From Clostridiales bacterium (lineage in GTDB: Bacteria; Bacillota; Clostridia; Oscillospirales; JAAYOS01), in NCBI GenBank assembly GCA_012521525.1, contig JAAYMG010000023.1, positions 1 to 25,252 on the forward strand: a stretch of 25,252 nt of DNA, in the 5' to 3' direction. The notes beneath the pieces are model-generated. The model was not told the DNA's origin. It did not search any database and saw only the letters and a list, made by a program, of their open reading frames with translations. Shown piece after piece: positions 1 to 7,962 of this stretch (the first letter of the stretch is position 1; each line of letters begins with the position of its first letter). The position numbers and the translations under genes are program-made.

Positions 1-504
1 GCAAAGAAGTCATTTATAGTCCCTTCCGCGGCGATGACCATACACCCTGTCCGGCTCAACGGAATGGTGATAGGAGTCCCGCAAACATTCAAGTACTTTG
101 AGAGGATACAGGACAGGATCGTGAAGTTCGTCACCGCAAATTCAAAGATTTCGGAGAAAAAGTTCCTGGAGCTGATGCTCAACACCGGAGAGCTTGCTTC
201 CGACGTCGGAACCGTCATAGACGGAAAACAGGCGGTCGAGTACGGCCTCATCGACGAGCTGGGCGGGCTGTCCGATGCCCTGAGCGCGCTCCATGCGATG
301 ATAGACGATTATAAGTCGGGAAAAAACAGGAACGAAAGCAGAATGGCTTCGGACAGTGAAAGAACGGAGATAAAGGAAAGCAAGGAAAAAAACGCTGATA
401 AGGTCAAGGCGGCGCGAACGAAAAAGAGCAGCTCAAAGAGCGGCTCCGGGAAAAAACGAACGGGCGCAGTAGCACTCGTAAGCACAGATGAAGACGGCGA
501 CTGA
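1..504 (+). CDS. tepA: TepA/ClpP-like serine protease, 3' part
   Basis: This is the C-terminal part of a ClpP-superfamily protein of the TepA (translocation-enhancing protein, YmfB) type. The reading frame is open from base 1, so the gene begins outside the window. The visible part opens with an SFIVPSAAMTIHPVRLNG segment and continues through GVPQTFKYFERIQDRIVKFV and VGTVIDGKQAVEYGLIDELGG, all typical of TepA. The His of TIHP is probably the triad His; the catalytic Ser would lie upstream and is not seen. In the family this is a cytoplasmic SppA/ClpP-like peptidase linked to protein export and sporulation. After the ClpP fold there is a tail of about 60 residues rich in Lys, Ser and Glu that I would not expect from the B. 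subtilis protein. The next gene (znuB) is convergent. Confidence 0.85.
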   Translation, partial: AKKSFIVPSAAMTIHPVRLNGMVIGVPQTFKYFERIQDRIVKFVTANSKISEKKFLELMLNTGELASDVGTVIDGKQAVEYGLIDELGGLSDALSALHAMIDDYKSGKNRNESRMASDSERTEIKESKEKNADKVKAARTKKSSSKSGSGKKRTGAVALVSTDEDGD

Positions 505-540
505 AAGGAAACTCAAAGCGAAAAATTCCATGCAGGTCAG

Positions 541-569
541 CTGTCTGAATGACTGACACAGGCAGACAG
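541..569. other. Inverted repeat between convergent genes
   Basis: CTGTCTG at 541-547 and CAGACAG at 563-569 form a 7-bp inverted repeat with a 15-base loop, in the 66-base gap between the ends of tepA (plus) and znuB (minus). It could help end transcription from both sides. There is no T-run on either side, so calling it an intrinsic terminator would be too strong. Confidence 0.3.
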
Positions 570-570
570 G

Positions 571-1392
571 TTATGCTTTACGCTTTATCAATCTCAGGGC
601 ATTGAAAACCAGGAAAACCGCAAGATTCGTTACAACGACGCTGGCGCCCGCGGGTATCGAGAAACCGTATGATATCGCCATTCCCGCGGCAAAACATATT
701 ACGGATACTATTGAAGAGCAAAGTATCACGAACCGAAAGCTCTTCCCTATGCGCATGGATGTCAGGGCGGGGAATATTATCAGGCTTGAAATCAGGAGGG
801 CTCCCATGATACGCATCCCCACGACTATGGTTGCGGCAGTAAGCAGCGCTATCAGCATGTTGTGGAGCCCGGTATTGATCCCCGTCGCTTTCGCAAAGAG
901 TTCATCGAAAGTGACAGCAAAGATCTTGTTGTAGAATACTATAAACAATACTATTACAACGACTGACAGGGCGACGCTGATATATACGTCGCTGCTGCTC
1001 ATGGCCAGAATACTGCCGAACATGTAGTGAAAGACATCCAGATTCATGCCTTTTGATAATGAAGTTGTGATGACCCCTATCGCGAGGGAGCTGCTCGAAA
1101 TTATGGCGATGGCTGCATCGCCTTTTATTTTGCCGTTTGCACTGAGGCGAAGCAGCAGAAACGCCGCTAACATGACGACGGGTATCGCGACCTGCAGCGG
1201 TGAAAAGCCAAGTGCCAGGGACACGGAAAGCGCGCCGAAAGCCACATGGCTCAAACCGTCGCCGATCATTGAATAGCGTTTCAGAACAAGGCAGACGCCA
1301 AGCAGGGCGGAACACAGCGCAACGAGTACGCCGACCACAAGTGCGCGAAGCAGAAAACTGTACGAAATAAAAGTTCTGATCATGTCAATCAT
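571..1392 (-). CDS. znuB: Metal (Zn/Mn-type) ABC transporter permease
   Basis: Integral membrane subunit of an ABC-3 family metal importer (ZnuB/MntC/TroC type), 273 residues. It is hydrophobic throughout, with about eight predicted membrane segments. Family-typical stretches are GVCLVLKRYSMIGDGLSHVA near residues 32-51 and GALLISSLIIFPALTS near 197-212. The start at 1392 is preceded by a G-rich Shine-Dalgarno-like GGGGGCGG at 6 bases and overlaps the end of znuC by 8 bases, as expected for translational coupling. A second in-frame ATG at 1383 is possible. It is the last gene of the operon read fur-znuA-znuC-znuB. The His-rich binding protein suggests zinc as substrate; manganese cannot be excluded. 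Confidence 0.88.
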   Translation of the reverse strand: MIDMIRTFISYSFLLRALVVGVLVALCSALLGVCLVLKRYSMIGDGLSHVAFGALSVSLALGFSPLQVAIPVVMLAAFLLLRLSANGKIKGDAAIAIISSSSLAIGVITTSLSKGMNLDVFHYMFGSILAMSSSDVYISVALSVVVIVLFIVFYNKIFAVTFDELFAKATGINTGLHNMLIALLTAATIVVGMRIMGALLISSLIIFPALTSMRIGKSFRFVILCSSIVSVICFAAGMAISYGFSIPAGASVVVTNLAVFLVFNALRLIKRKA

Positions 1393-2092
1393 CTATGTCC
1401 GCCCCCAACATTTTTTTGCCGATTTCGGTCGCTGCATATTCCCGGGAAGAGCCGAAGAAGAGTGGGGAATTTTTCATGTGCAGGACTTTGCCGGCATATT
1501 TCAAAGCAGTCGAAACATCGTGGGTAACCATGATCACTGTCATATCGCATTCGCGATTGAGAGACGCTATGAGTTCATACAGATCTGCCGTGGCCACCGG
1601 GTCAAGGCTGGTCATCGGCTCGTCGAGAAGGATCAGGCGCTTTGCCGAGCACAGTGCGCGGGCCAGGAGGACTCTCTGGCGCTGTCCTTCGGAGAGGTCC
1701 ATGAACGACTTTCCCGCAAGCCCGGAAATCGCCAGTCTTTCCATGTTTTCAAGCGCGATTATCCTGTCGCGCTTTGTGTAAAAAAGCTTGAACCTGTCCC
1801 TGTTGAGGCAGCCCGAAAGCACTACTTCCATCACGGAAGCGGGGAAGTCTTTCTGGACTGCGGTTTTCTGCGGCAGATATCCTATTTCGTTCTTTTTGAT
1901 CCCGATGTAGGATATCCTGCCGGAGTCGGGAGCCATCAGGCCCAGAAGTCCCTTGACGAGTGTGGTCTTTCCCGAACCGTTTTCACCGACTATGCAGAGG
2001 TAGTCCCCCTGGTCGACGTAAAAGCTAAGGTCCTTGACGGCCTGGATATTGTCATAGCTCATGTTCACATTAGAGCATTCAAGAAGTCGCAT
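1385..2092 (-). CDS. znuC: Metal ABC transporter ATP-binding protein
   Basis: ATPase subunit of the metal importer, 235 residues, normal for the ZnuC/MntB family. Walker A is GENGSGKTT at residues 36-44. The ABC signature is LSEGQ at 133-137, with Glu in place of the commoner second-position Gly. Walker B is LILLDEP at 153-159, and the switch His is in VTHD at 189-192. The start codon lies one base past the znuA stop (TGA 2094-2096 on the minus strand), with AAAGGG about 11 bases upstream. It should energise transport through the neighbouring permease, taking metal delivered by the lipoprotein ZnuA. Confidence 0.93.
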   Translation of the reverse strand: MRLLECSNVNMSYDNIQAVKDLSFYVDQGDYLCIVGENGSGKTTLVKGLLGLMAPDSGRISYIGIKKNEIGYLPQKTAVQKDFPASVMEVVLSGCLNRDRFKLFYTKRDRIIALENMERLAISGLAGKSFMDLSEGQRQRVLLARALCSAKRLILLDEPMTSLDPVATADLYELIASLNRECDMTVIMVTHDVSTALKYAGKVLHMKNSPLFFGSSREYAATEIGKKMLGADIDD

Positions 2093-2093
2093 G

Positions 2094-3077
2094 TCAGTTG
2101 AGTCCCTTTCTGAGGTTTTCTGCGTTTTGACTCATGATGCTTAGATAAGTCGCACCGTTTTCGAAATCTTCTTTTGAGACGTTGTGGCAGGAGTGGAGCA
2201 GCAGCATTTCCGCTCCGGTCTCCTCGCTGAGAAGGCGTGCCACCTTCATGTCGCTCTGTTCTGCGTAGTATACGACGGGTATTTGCTTTGACCTGATTTG
2301 ATCTATCATATCGACAATAACTGCAGCGCTTGGCTCCGCTTCGTCTGAGCAGGAGTCGTATGCAGCGTGATACTCGATGCCGTATTCTTCGGTGAAGTAA
2401 ATGAGCGCAAACCGGTCACCCATGAATATTTCGCGTCTTTTTCCGTTCGCCACTATATCACGGAACTCGTTGTCAAGCTCTTCGAGCTTTTCTTTATACA
2501 GGTTCGCGTTTTCGGTGTAGTACTCCGAATTGTCGGGGTCCAGCTTGCAGACTTCGGAAAGTATCTCGTCGACCATCTTAACTGCGATCTTAGGGTTTGT
2601 CCAGATATGTGGGTCATAATCATGGTCGTGGTCATGGTCATGGCCGGTACCGTTATCATGATGATGGTCGCTGTATTCCGTTGCGTCCGGCGAGATCCTG
2701 TCTGCCAGACTCAGTACGTTTATCTCTTTGGAAACGCCTTTCAGAATATCGTCTGCCCAATTCTCCATGACCGCTCCGGTGCATATGAACAGATCCGCCT
2801 GATTGACTGCTATTATGTCTGCGGGAGTCGGTTCATATGAGTGGCTTTCGACACCGGGGGGAAGGAGGAGGGCCACATTTGCCCGGTCCCCCACGATCTG
2901 GCGCGTGAAATCATAGTGAGGAAACAACGTTGCGATGATATTGAGCTTATTGCCATTATCGCCGGATTTGTCCGGGGATCGTACGGCGGTCACGGTCCGG
3001 GCCTGGCATGAGGCAGCCATGGCCATGATCAGGATGGCTGCGGCAAATATCAGTAGCAGCGATTTACCGGGCTTCAT
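2094..3077 (-). CDS. znuA: Metal ABC transporter substrate-binding lipoprotein
   Basis: Extracytoplasmic solute-binding protein of the cluster A-I (ZnuA/TroA) family. From the ATG at 3077 it has 327 residues. It begins with a lipoprotein signal: Lys at 2 and 5, a hydrophobic core, then AASC with the modifiable Cys at residue 24. Metal-site features include VESHSYEPTPADI, a His/Asp-rich loop (EYSDHHHDNGTGHDHDHDHD) typical of zinc binders, and DPHIWTNP. The start is ambiguous. An in-frame ATG at 3155 has a much better ribosome site (AGGAG at 3164-3168 on the minus strand) and would add 26 hydrophilic residues before the signal. I give the start that yields a normal signal peptide, but the longer form is quite possible. 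The stop is one base before znuC. Confidence 0.87.
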   Translation of the reverse strand: MKPGKSLLLIFAAAILIMAMAASCQARTVTAVRSPDKSGDNGNKLNIIATLFPHYDFTRQIVGDRANVALLLPPGVESHSYEPTPADIIAVNQADLFICTGAVMENWADDILKGVSKEINVLSLADRISPDATEYSDHHHDNGTGHDHDHDHDYDPHIWTNPKIAVKMVDEILSEVCKLDPDNSEYYTENANLYKEKLEELDNEFRDIVANGKRREIFMGDRFALIYFTEEYGIEYHAAYDSCSDEAEPSAAVIVDMIDQIRSKQIPVVYYAEQSDMKVARLLSEETGAEMLLLHSCHNVSKEDFENGATYLSIMSQNAENLRKGLN

Positions 3078-3170
3078 ATGGCGCTCTTGCCCGGAGTATG
3101 AAGATGTGGAGATCATTAAGCGGGGTCTGTTGGTTTGTCGTGATGGAAATTTCATTAAGGGTTTCTCCTG

Positions 3171-3581
3171 TTATTTTTTAAGAAGGCACTTTTCGCATTC
3201 TCCGTATACGACCGTCTGTGTCAGATCGGCCCTGAAGTTGTGCTCGTCCCTGAGGTGGCAGAAAAATTTTTCGAGGTCGCTGCACTCCATATGGATGAGC
3301 TCACCGCAGCCTGTGCATTTCAGGTGAAAATGCCCCGAGCAGTCTGAAGTGTCCTCGATATACTGATAACATGCGCTTTCACCGTTTCCCAGGTGATACT
3401 TGCGAACGACTTTGCTTGCTACCAGCCTGTCGAGGTACCTGTATATAGTGGCCATACTGACACGTGAACCCTGCTTTTTCAGATGTTCCGATATTTCGTC
3501 AGCCGTAATGTGAAGGCTGCTGTTTTCCTTCAGAAAGTTATAAATCAGCTCTCGCTGTTTTGTCTTGTACAGTTCGGCCAT
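3171..3581 (-). CDS. Fur-family metal-responsive repressor (Zur-like)
   Basis: A 136-residue Fur-superfamily regulator with an N-terminal winged helix (recognition region VSMATIYRYLDRL, residues 41-53) and a C-terminal metal/dimer domain. The latter has GHFHLKC at 83-89, the CTGC pair (Cys89, Cys92) and the CEKC pair (Cys129, Cys132) that hold structural zinc in this family. The start has GGAGG 10 bases upstream. It is the first gene of the operon with znuACB, so its most likely job is zinc-dependent autorepression and control of the importer (Zur). Fur, PerR and Zur cannot be separated with certainty by reading. The operator-like sequence at 3719-3733 fits self-control. Confidence 0.9.
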   Translation of the reverse strand: MAELYKTKQRELIYNFLKENSSLHITADEISEHLKKQGSRVSMATIYRYLDRLVASKVVRKYHLGNGESACYQYIEDTSDCSGHFHLKCTGCGELIHMECSDLEKFFCHLRDEHNFRADLTQTVVYGECEKCLLKK

Positions 3582-3718
3582 ATATTGATACTACCTCCGT
3601 ACATAGTTTTGGTGCCTGCCGCACCATTTAACCGGTAATATATGCTTAGTTTATCACTGCCTGGTCATATGAGTCCCTGCTCATAGGCTTGTATCAGGGT
3701 ACGTTTATAATTTGAAAT

Positions 3719-3733
3719 TGAGAATCATTTTTA
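3719..3733. promoter_or_regulatory. Fur-family operator (7-1-7 box)
   Basis: TGAGAATCATTTTTA matches the Fur box TGATAAT-N-ATTATCA at 6 of 7 and 5 of 7 half-site positions. It matches the PerR and Zur boxes less well (about 10 and 8 of 14). It lies immediately downstream of the -10 element of the fur-operon promoter, over the expected transcription start, where a bound repressor would block initiation. Confidence 0.55.
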
Positions 3734-3742
3734 TATTTTATA

Positions 3743-3771
3743 ATAATAAATGCCTGACTAGTAAAAGTCAA
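3743..3771 (-). promoter_or_regulatory. Sigma-A promoter of the fur-znuACB operon
   Basis: On the minus strand, the -35 TTGACT (3771-3766) is separated by exactly 17 bases from the -10 TATTAT (3748-3743). Transcription would start near 3736 and give a leader of about 155 bases before the fur-family start codon. The Fur-like box overlaps the start region. The rest of the 3582-3879 gap holds no gene that I can see. Confidence 0.65.
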
Positions 3772-3879
3772 GCAATAACGTACATATTTCCGCTTCATAC
3801 ATGTTCCTGCTTCAACTTGGACCCTTCCATTTTCAGGGATCGCTATGCCGGATGTAATGAACTGTTCACATGATCGGCG

Positions 3880-5136
3880 TTACGGATTCGATTTGACTTT
3901 TTCGGATGTATTGCGCACAGCTTTTTTCGAGCCGGATATCCTCGCAGTAAAGTAAGAAGAAATTCTTCTTTTCCCTTGGGCAAGGAACAGTATTCGTATG
4001 GAGACAAAAAGCAGTATGCCGAGAAACAGCGCTGCCGTAACAAGAAGCGACAAGGTCAGCGATGCTCCGAAGCTCAGCGCAGAGATACCGTCCAGCTGCT
4101 CGACAAGATATGACGCCACCGGGGCATCAAAGCTGAAAAGGCCTGAAAGGATGTAGGTCAGTGCAGCGGCGAAAATACCGTGAAGTATTTTTCCGCCGAT
4201 ATATGTACGCGTGTTCAGCCCGCTGCCGCCAATAAACGAGAGCACCTGGCAGTGCACTGATAAACCTGCCCAGCCAAGCATGAACGCCGCCAATACAAGC
4301 TGTTCCCGCATGGATGCCGCGGCATTCCGCAGTGTCCACACACCCGATGAGATCTCGATCAGTCCGGTCAGCAGCAGCTCAGCCTTTTCCGCATTCCCTC
4401 CGACTTTGGCGGTAATGGTGCCGAGGAATGACGCAAGGCCCGGTATTATTTTGAACAGGAAGAGCAGCCTGATGGTCACTGAGAAGAAAATGACAAAAGC
4501 ACAGATATTGAGGATGGACGAAAAAGAGTTTACCACCGATTTCGTAAAGGCTGCTGAAAGGTTGACTGTTTCGATCTGCGGGTTTTGATGCTTTGACTCA
4601 TTTCTGGATGATCTATATTTGTAGAAACGGAACGTGATGCCGACCAGGACGGACGCAAGGGCATGCGCCAGGTAGAGAAGGATCCCCGCCTTGCTGCTTG
4701 AAAAGATCCCCGCGCCCACCACACCAAGTATGAAAGACGGCCCGGAGTTGTTGCAGAAGCTCAGCAGCCTCTCGGCTTCGGTCCTGGTGCAAAGCCCCTT
4801 TTCATAGATGGCTATTGCGGTCTTCGCGCCTGTGGGATAACCGCCGATGAATCCCAGGGCAAAAGCAAGGGAGCATGTGCCGTTCACGTTGAAAAGCGGC
4901 CTCATTATCCTCTCCAGGAACCTTCCTAGGTAGCGGGCAAACCCGAGCTCGACAAGAAGTGTGGACAGGACGAAAAACGGAAACAGCGATGGCAGGATGA
5001 TATTGAAGCAAAGTGACAGGCCGTCCTTTGCGGCGGTGATCGTGTCATTGGGGAAAGCGATCAGGCCAATTATGGCAAGGAAAATCGCCAGGCCAGCCGC
5101 GACCTCCATGACCCGCCTGTTAGCCAGAACTCCCAT
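3880..5136 (-). CDS. ylbJ: Sporulation integral membrane protein YlbJ
   Basis: A 418-residue polytopic membrane protein of the nucleoside-recognition/Gate family, YlbJ subgroup. The region ALGFIGGYPTGAKTAIAIYE followed by LLSFCNNSGPSFILGVVGAG is characteristic. In B. subtilis, ylbJ is a mother-cell gene needed for normal spore formation; its transported substrate, if any, is unknown. I chose the ATG at 5136, which has GGGGG six bases upstream; a TTG two codons earlier is also in frame. The C-terminus after the last membrane segment is basic. It is transcribed alone, divergently from yqfC, which is itself a sporulation gene. I could not find a confident sigma-E promoter in the 167-base divergent gap. 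Confidence 0.9.
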   Translation of the reverse strand: MGVLANRRVMEVAAGLAIFLAIIGLIAFPNDTITAAKDGLSLCFNIILPSLFPFFVLSTLLVELGFARYLGRFLERIMRPLFNVNGTCSLAFALGFIGGYPTGAKTAIAIYEKGLCTRTEAERLLSFCNNSGPSFILGVVGAGIFSSSKAGILLYLAHALASVLVGITFRFYKYRSSRNESKHQNPQIETVNLSAAFTKSVVNSFSSILNICAFVIFFSVTIRLLFLFKIIPGLASFLGTITAKVGGNAEKAELLLTGLIEISSGVWTLRNAAASMREQLVLAAFMLGWAGLSVHCQVLSFIGGSGLNTRTYIGGKILHGIFAAALTYILSGLFSFDAPVASYLVEQLDGISALSFGASLTLSLLVTAALFLGILLFVSIRILFLAQGKRRISSYFTARISGSKKAVRNTSEKVKSNP

Positions 5137-5303
5137 CGGCAACCCCCATTTTCCCCAAAACTGTTAATCACGTTGACTATCAACTCCTATAATATATTTC
5201 CGGGACAAGGGGTAAAATGCCGGTCCGATCAAAAAACCCTCAAGTTTGCCCGTGTGCCAGCATATGAATTATGAGGGAACAAGTTGGAGACGGGAGTGGG
5301 TAT

Positions 5304-5726
5304 ATGGCAAAAAGAAGAAAAGCCGGCAATTCCGGTCAAACCCCAAAAGAGTTCGGGGAAGCATCGAAATCGGCCGCGAGAGATATGGCAAAGGGCACGT
5401 CACGGGCAGACAGTGACGGACAAAATAAAGAGCGGGATGAGCGGCGGAAGAACGTGCCGGAAGCGGGGCTGCTTCTGAAGGCCGCAGAGATGTTCGACCT
5501 TCCGGGCGAAGTCGTTGCCGGTGTGGCGAGGATCGAAATCACGGGCGGACGGGAGGTCCTTATAGAGAACCATGCCGGTATACTTGAGTACAGTCCGTCC
5601 GAAATCGACGTCAACAGCAGCGGGGCCATCATAAGGATCCAGGGAGACGGTCTTGAGATCCGGGCGATGACGCAAAGCGAACTGTCGATCAGAGGACTGG
5701 TATTGAGTGTGGAGTTTATCTATTAG
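5304..5726 (+). CDS. yqfC: Sporulation protein YqfC family, extended N-terminus
   Basis: The C-terminal ~90 residues (from EAGLLLKAAEMFDLPGEVVA through IEITGGREVLIENHAGILEY to the end at SVEFIY) match the YqfC family, a small sporulation protein always found just before yqfD. The B. subtilis protein is about 93 residues. This one is 140 because of a hydrophilic N-terminal part rich in Lys, Arg, Ser, Gly and Ala (about residues 1-50) with no recognisable domain. The ATG at 5304 is chosen because GGGAG lies 8 bases upstream; an ATG at 5271 would add 11 residues but has a poor ribosome site. It is followed by yqfD after 36 bases and is probably the first gene of a yqfC-yqfD-phoH-ybeY unit. Confidence 0.82.
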   Translation: MAKRRKAGNSGQTPKEFGEASKSAARDMAKGTSRADSDGQNKERDERRKNVPEAGLLLKAAEMFDLPGEVVAGVARIEITGGREVLIENHAGILEYSPSEIDVNSSGAIIRIQGDGLEIRAMTQSELSIRGLVLSVEFIY

Positions 5727-5762
5727 CTTACATACGTTTGAAAAGTGAAATGGGGAGATCCG

Positions 5763-6956
5763 ATGCTGTCGGTTGTGAATTTTCTCAGAGGTTACCTGGA
5801 AGTGGAGATCCTGGGACCCTACCCCGAGCGGTTTATCAATATCTGTTCTCAAAACGGCATTTCATTCTGGAATCTCAACAGGGAGGACAGGGATAGGCTC
5901 ACCGCCAGGGTCAGGGTCATGGAAATCGCGCGACTTAGGGAACTGGCTCATAACGCACTCTGTGAAGTCCGGGTATTGTCCAGAAAGGGTGCTCCGTTCT
6001 TCGTCTGGAGGTTCAGGAAACGATACCTTTTCATAGCGGGATTCATATTTTTTGCCACGGTAATATATTTTTCATCCCTCCGCATATGGGACATAAGCGT
6101 GCACGGCAACCAGAAGATAAGCGAAGAGCGGATCCTGAGGAATCTGAGGGAGATCGGGGTCGGCATCGGTACCCCTTCCTCCAGGATCGATCCGGAGTTT
6201 ATCGAAAACATCATGCTGCTGCGCATTCCCGAACTGAGGTGGCTGACGGTGAACGTCAAAGGCAGCAAGGCGATGGTGGAGGTGAGGGAGAGGGACGAAC
6301 CTCCCCGGATCATCGACGACAGGATACCCTGCAACGTTGTGGCCCGCAAGGGAGGGATAATACAGAAGCTCGTGGTCCTTGAGGGATCGGCCCAGGTGGA
6401 AGTGGGGGACACTGTCACGGAGGGGCAGCTCCTTGCGAGCGGGGTCGTGGATACGGTCGTAGGAATGAGGCTTGTGCACGCAAGGGCTGAGGTCCTGGCG
6501 AGGACCTGGTACACGCTCGCGGCCAAAATACCGGCAAAAATCAACATAAAAGAGTTTACCGGGGAAAAAATACAAAAAAGTGCCGTTGTATTTGCAGGAC
6601 AAAGGTTAAATTTGTATTTTAACAGTAGCATTCCATACGAGAGATGTGATAAAATAATAAAAAAGACCAGGCTGTCCCTGCCCGGCGGATATGTACTGCC
6701 GATAACCTGGATCACCGAAAGCTATCTTGAGTATAATACCCATCAGGGGCAGCTGGATGCCGAAGTCGCGGCATATATCCTGCGGGAGAGCCTGAGGGGA
6801 CTGCTGGAAGAGATGGTGCCCGAAGGTGAAATAGTGAGGACCGATTATACGCTCAGGCTGGACGGAGAGTTCTATACCATGACATTGACGGCCGAGTGCC
6901 TGGAGGATATAGCGAAGACTGTGGAAATACCGATCAATATCCGGACCGGAGGTTAA
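5763..6956 (+). CDS. yqfD: Sporulation protein YqfD
   Basis: A 397-residue YqfD-family protein. The N-terminal ~85 residues are cytoplasmic, followed by one membrane segment near 88-105 (YLFIAGFIFFATVIYFSS). A large external domain begins IWDISVHGNQKISEERILR, resembling the POTRA-like start seen in this family. Its role is in spore development, by homology with B. subtilis yqfD; no biochemical activity is known. The ATG at 5763 has GGGGAG at 5 bases; the upstream in-frame ATG at 5745 overlaps that ribosome site and is less likely. A short, noticeably AT-rich patch (about 6603-6665) inside the gene contrasts with the surrounding coding sequence. phoH follows after 7 bases. Confidence 0.9.
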   Translation: MLSVVNFLRGYLEVEILGPYPERFINICSQNGISFWNLNREDRDRLTARVRVMEIARLRELAHNALCEVRVLSRKGAPFFVWRFRKRYLFIAGFIFFATVIYFSSLRIWDISVHGNQKISEERILRNLREIGVGIGTPSSRIDPEFIENIMLLRIPELRWLTVNVKGSKAMVEVRERDEPPRIIDDRIPCNVVARKGGIIQKLVVLEGSAQVEVGDTVTEGQLLASGVVDTVVGMRLVHARAEVLARTWYTLAAKIPAKINIKEFTGEKIQKSAVVFAGQRLNLYFNSSIPYERCDKIIKKTRLSLPGGYVLPITWITESYLEYNTHQGQLDAEVAAYILRESLRGLLEEMVPEGEIVRTDYTLRLDGEFYTMTLTAECLEDIAKTVEIPINIRTGG

Positions 6957-6963
6957 AAACTGG

Positions 6964-7962
6964 ATGACCGAACAGACGATAAGTATTGAGCGCATGGACG
7001 AAGTCATAAGCATATTCGGGTCTTTTGACGAGAACATGCGCGCCGTGGAAGACGAATTGAAGGTCAAGGTCAACACGCGGGACAACGAGCTGAAGATAAC
7101 CGGTGAAGCCGAAAACGTCATGCTCGCGGTGCGGACGATCAACGGACTGTTGTCCCTGAATGCCAGGGGCGAAGTGCCGTCGCTGCAAACAGTGCGGTAT
7201 GTTATTGGGTTGGTGCGCGAAGGCAGGGACAAGGAGCTGGACGGGGTAGCCCGCGACGTGCTGTGCGTTACCGCCCGCGGCAAGCCCATCAAGCCGAAAA
7301 CGGTCGGTCAGAAGCGCTATGTCGACGCGATCCTGAGCAATACCATCACCATCGGTATTGGCCCTGCCGGAACAGGAAAGACATACCTGGCCGTGGCTGC
7401 AGCGGTTTCCGCTTTTCGCGACAAGAAGGTCAGCCGGATCATACTGACAAGGCCTGCCATCGAGGCCGGCGAAAAGCTTGGATTTTTGCCCGGCGATCTG
7501 CAGAGCAAGGTCGACCCCTACCTCAGGCCGCTGTATGACGCTTTGCTGGAAATGTTCGGTTCGGAAGGATATGCGAAGCACCTGGAGCGCAGCAACATAG
7601 AAGTCGCTCCCCTTGCTTACATGCGAGGCCGCACGCTGGACGACTCCTTTATAATCCTGGACGAAGCGCAGAACACAACCAGGGAACAGATGAAGATGTT
7701 CCTTACAAGGCTCGGGTTCGGCTCAAAGGTCGTCATAACCGGCGACATAACACAGATAGATCTGCCGCATGAAAAGGTGTCCGGTCTCAAGGACGCGATC
7801 CGGATACTTGCTGATATAGATGACATAGCCATCTGCCACCTTACTGCAAAGGACGTTGTTCGCCACGCACTTGTCCAGAAAATAATCAACGCATACGACA
7901 AGTTTGAAAAAACCGTTCCCGCGGCACCGAAAAGAACCGAGAGGCGATGGCACAGAAGATGA
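6964..7962 (+). CDS. phoH: PhoH-like P-loop ATPase
   Basis: A 332-residue PhoH/YbeZ-family protein. An N-terminal KH-like region (residues 1-95) is followed by the PhoH ATPase domain with Walker A GPAGTGKT at 133-140 and a Walker B-like FIILDEAQN near 223-231. The family is linked to RNA metabolism, and its gene is nearly always next to ybeY, the 16S rRNA maturation nuclease, as here. GGAGG lies 11 bases before the ATG, inside the end of yqfD. The stop lies inside ybeY, a 16-base overlap. In many Firmicutes a PgpH-type HD hydrolase gene sits between phoH and ybeY; it is absent from this position. Confidence 0.93.
   Translation: MTEQTISIERMDEVISIFGSFDENMRAVEDELKVKVNTRDNELKITGEAENVMLAVRTINGLLSLNARGEVPSLQTVRYVIGLVREGRDKELDGVARDVLCVTARGKPIKPKTVGQKRYVDAILSNTITIGIGPAGTGKTYLAVAAAVSAFRDKKVSRIILTRPAIEAGEKLGFLPGDLQSKVDPYLRPLYDALLEMFGSEGYAKHLERSNIEVAPLAYMRGRTLDDSFIILDEAQNTTREQMKMFLTRLGFGSKVVITGDITQIDLPHEKVSGLKDAIRILADIDDIAICHLTAKDVVRHALVQKIINAYDKFEKTVPAAPKRTERRWHRR

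Noticed and set aside
541..569. Bidirectional terminator between tepA and znuB
   Set aside because: Only a 7-bp stem with a large loop and no T-run; kept as an inverted repeat only.
1382..2101. Plus-strand ORF (239 codons) opposite znuC
   Set aside because: The minus strand encodes an intact ABC ATPase with all motifs; the plus-strand reading has none.
5948..6715. Minus-strand ORF (255 codons) opposite yqfD
   Set aside because: Antisense to a well-supported YqfD frame; composition is low in charge pattern and Ser/Thr/Leu-rich as expected for a shadow frame.
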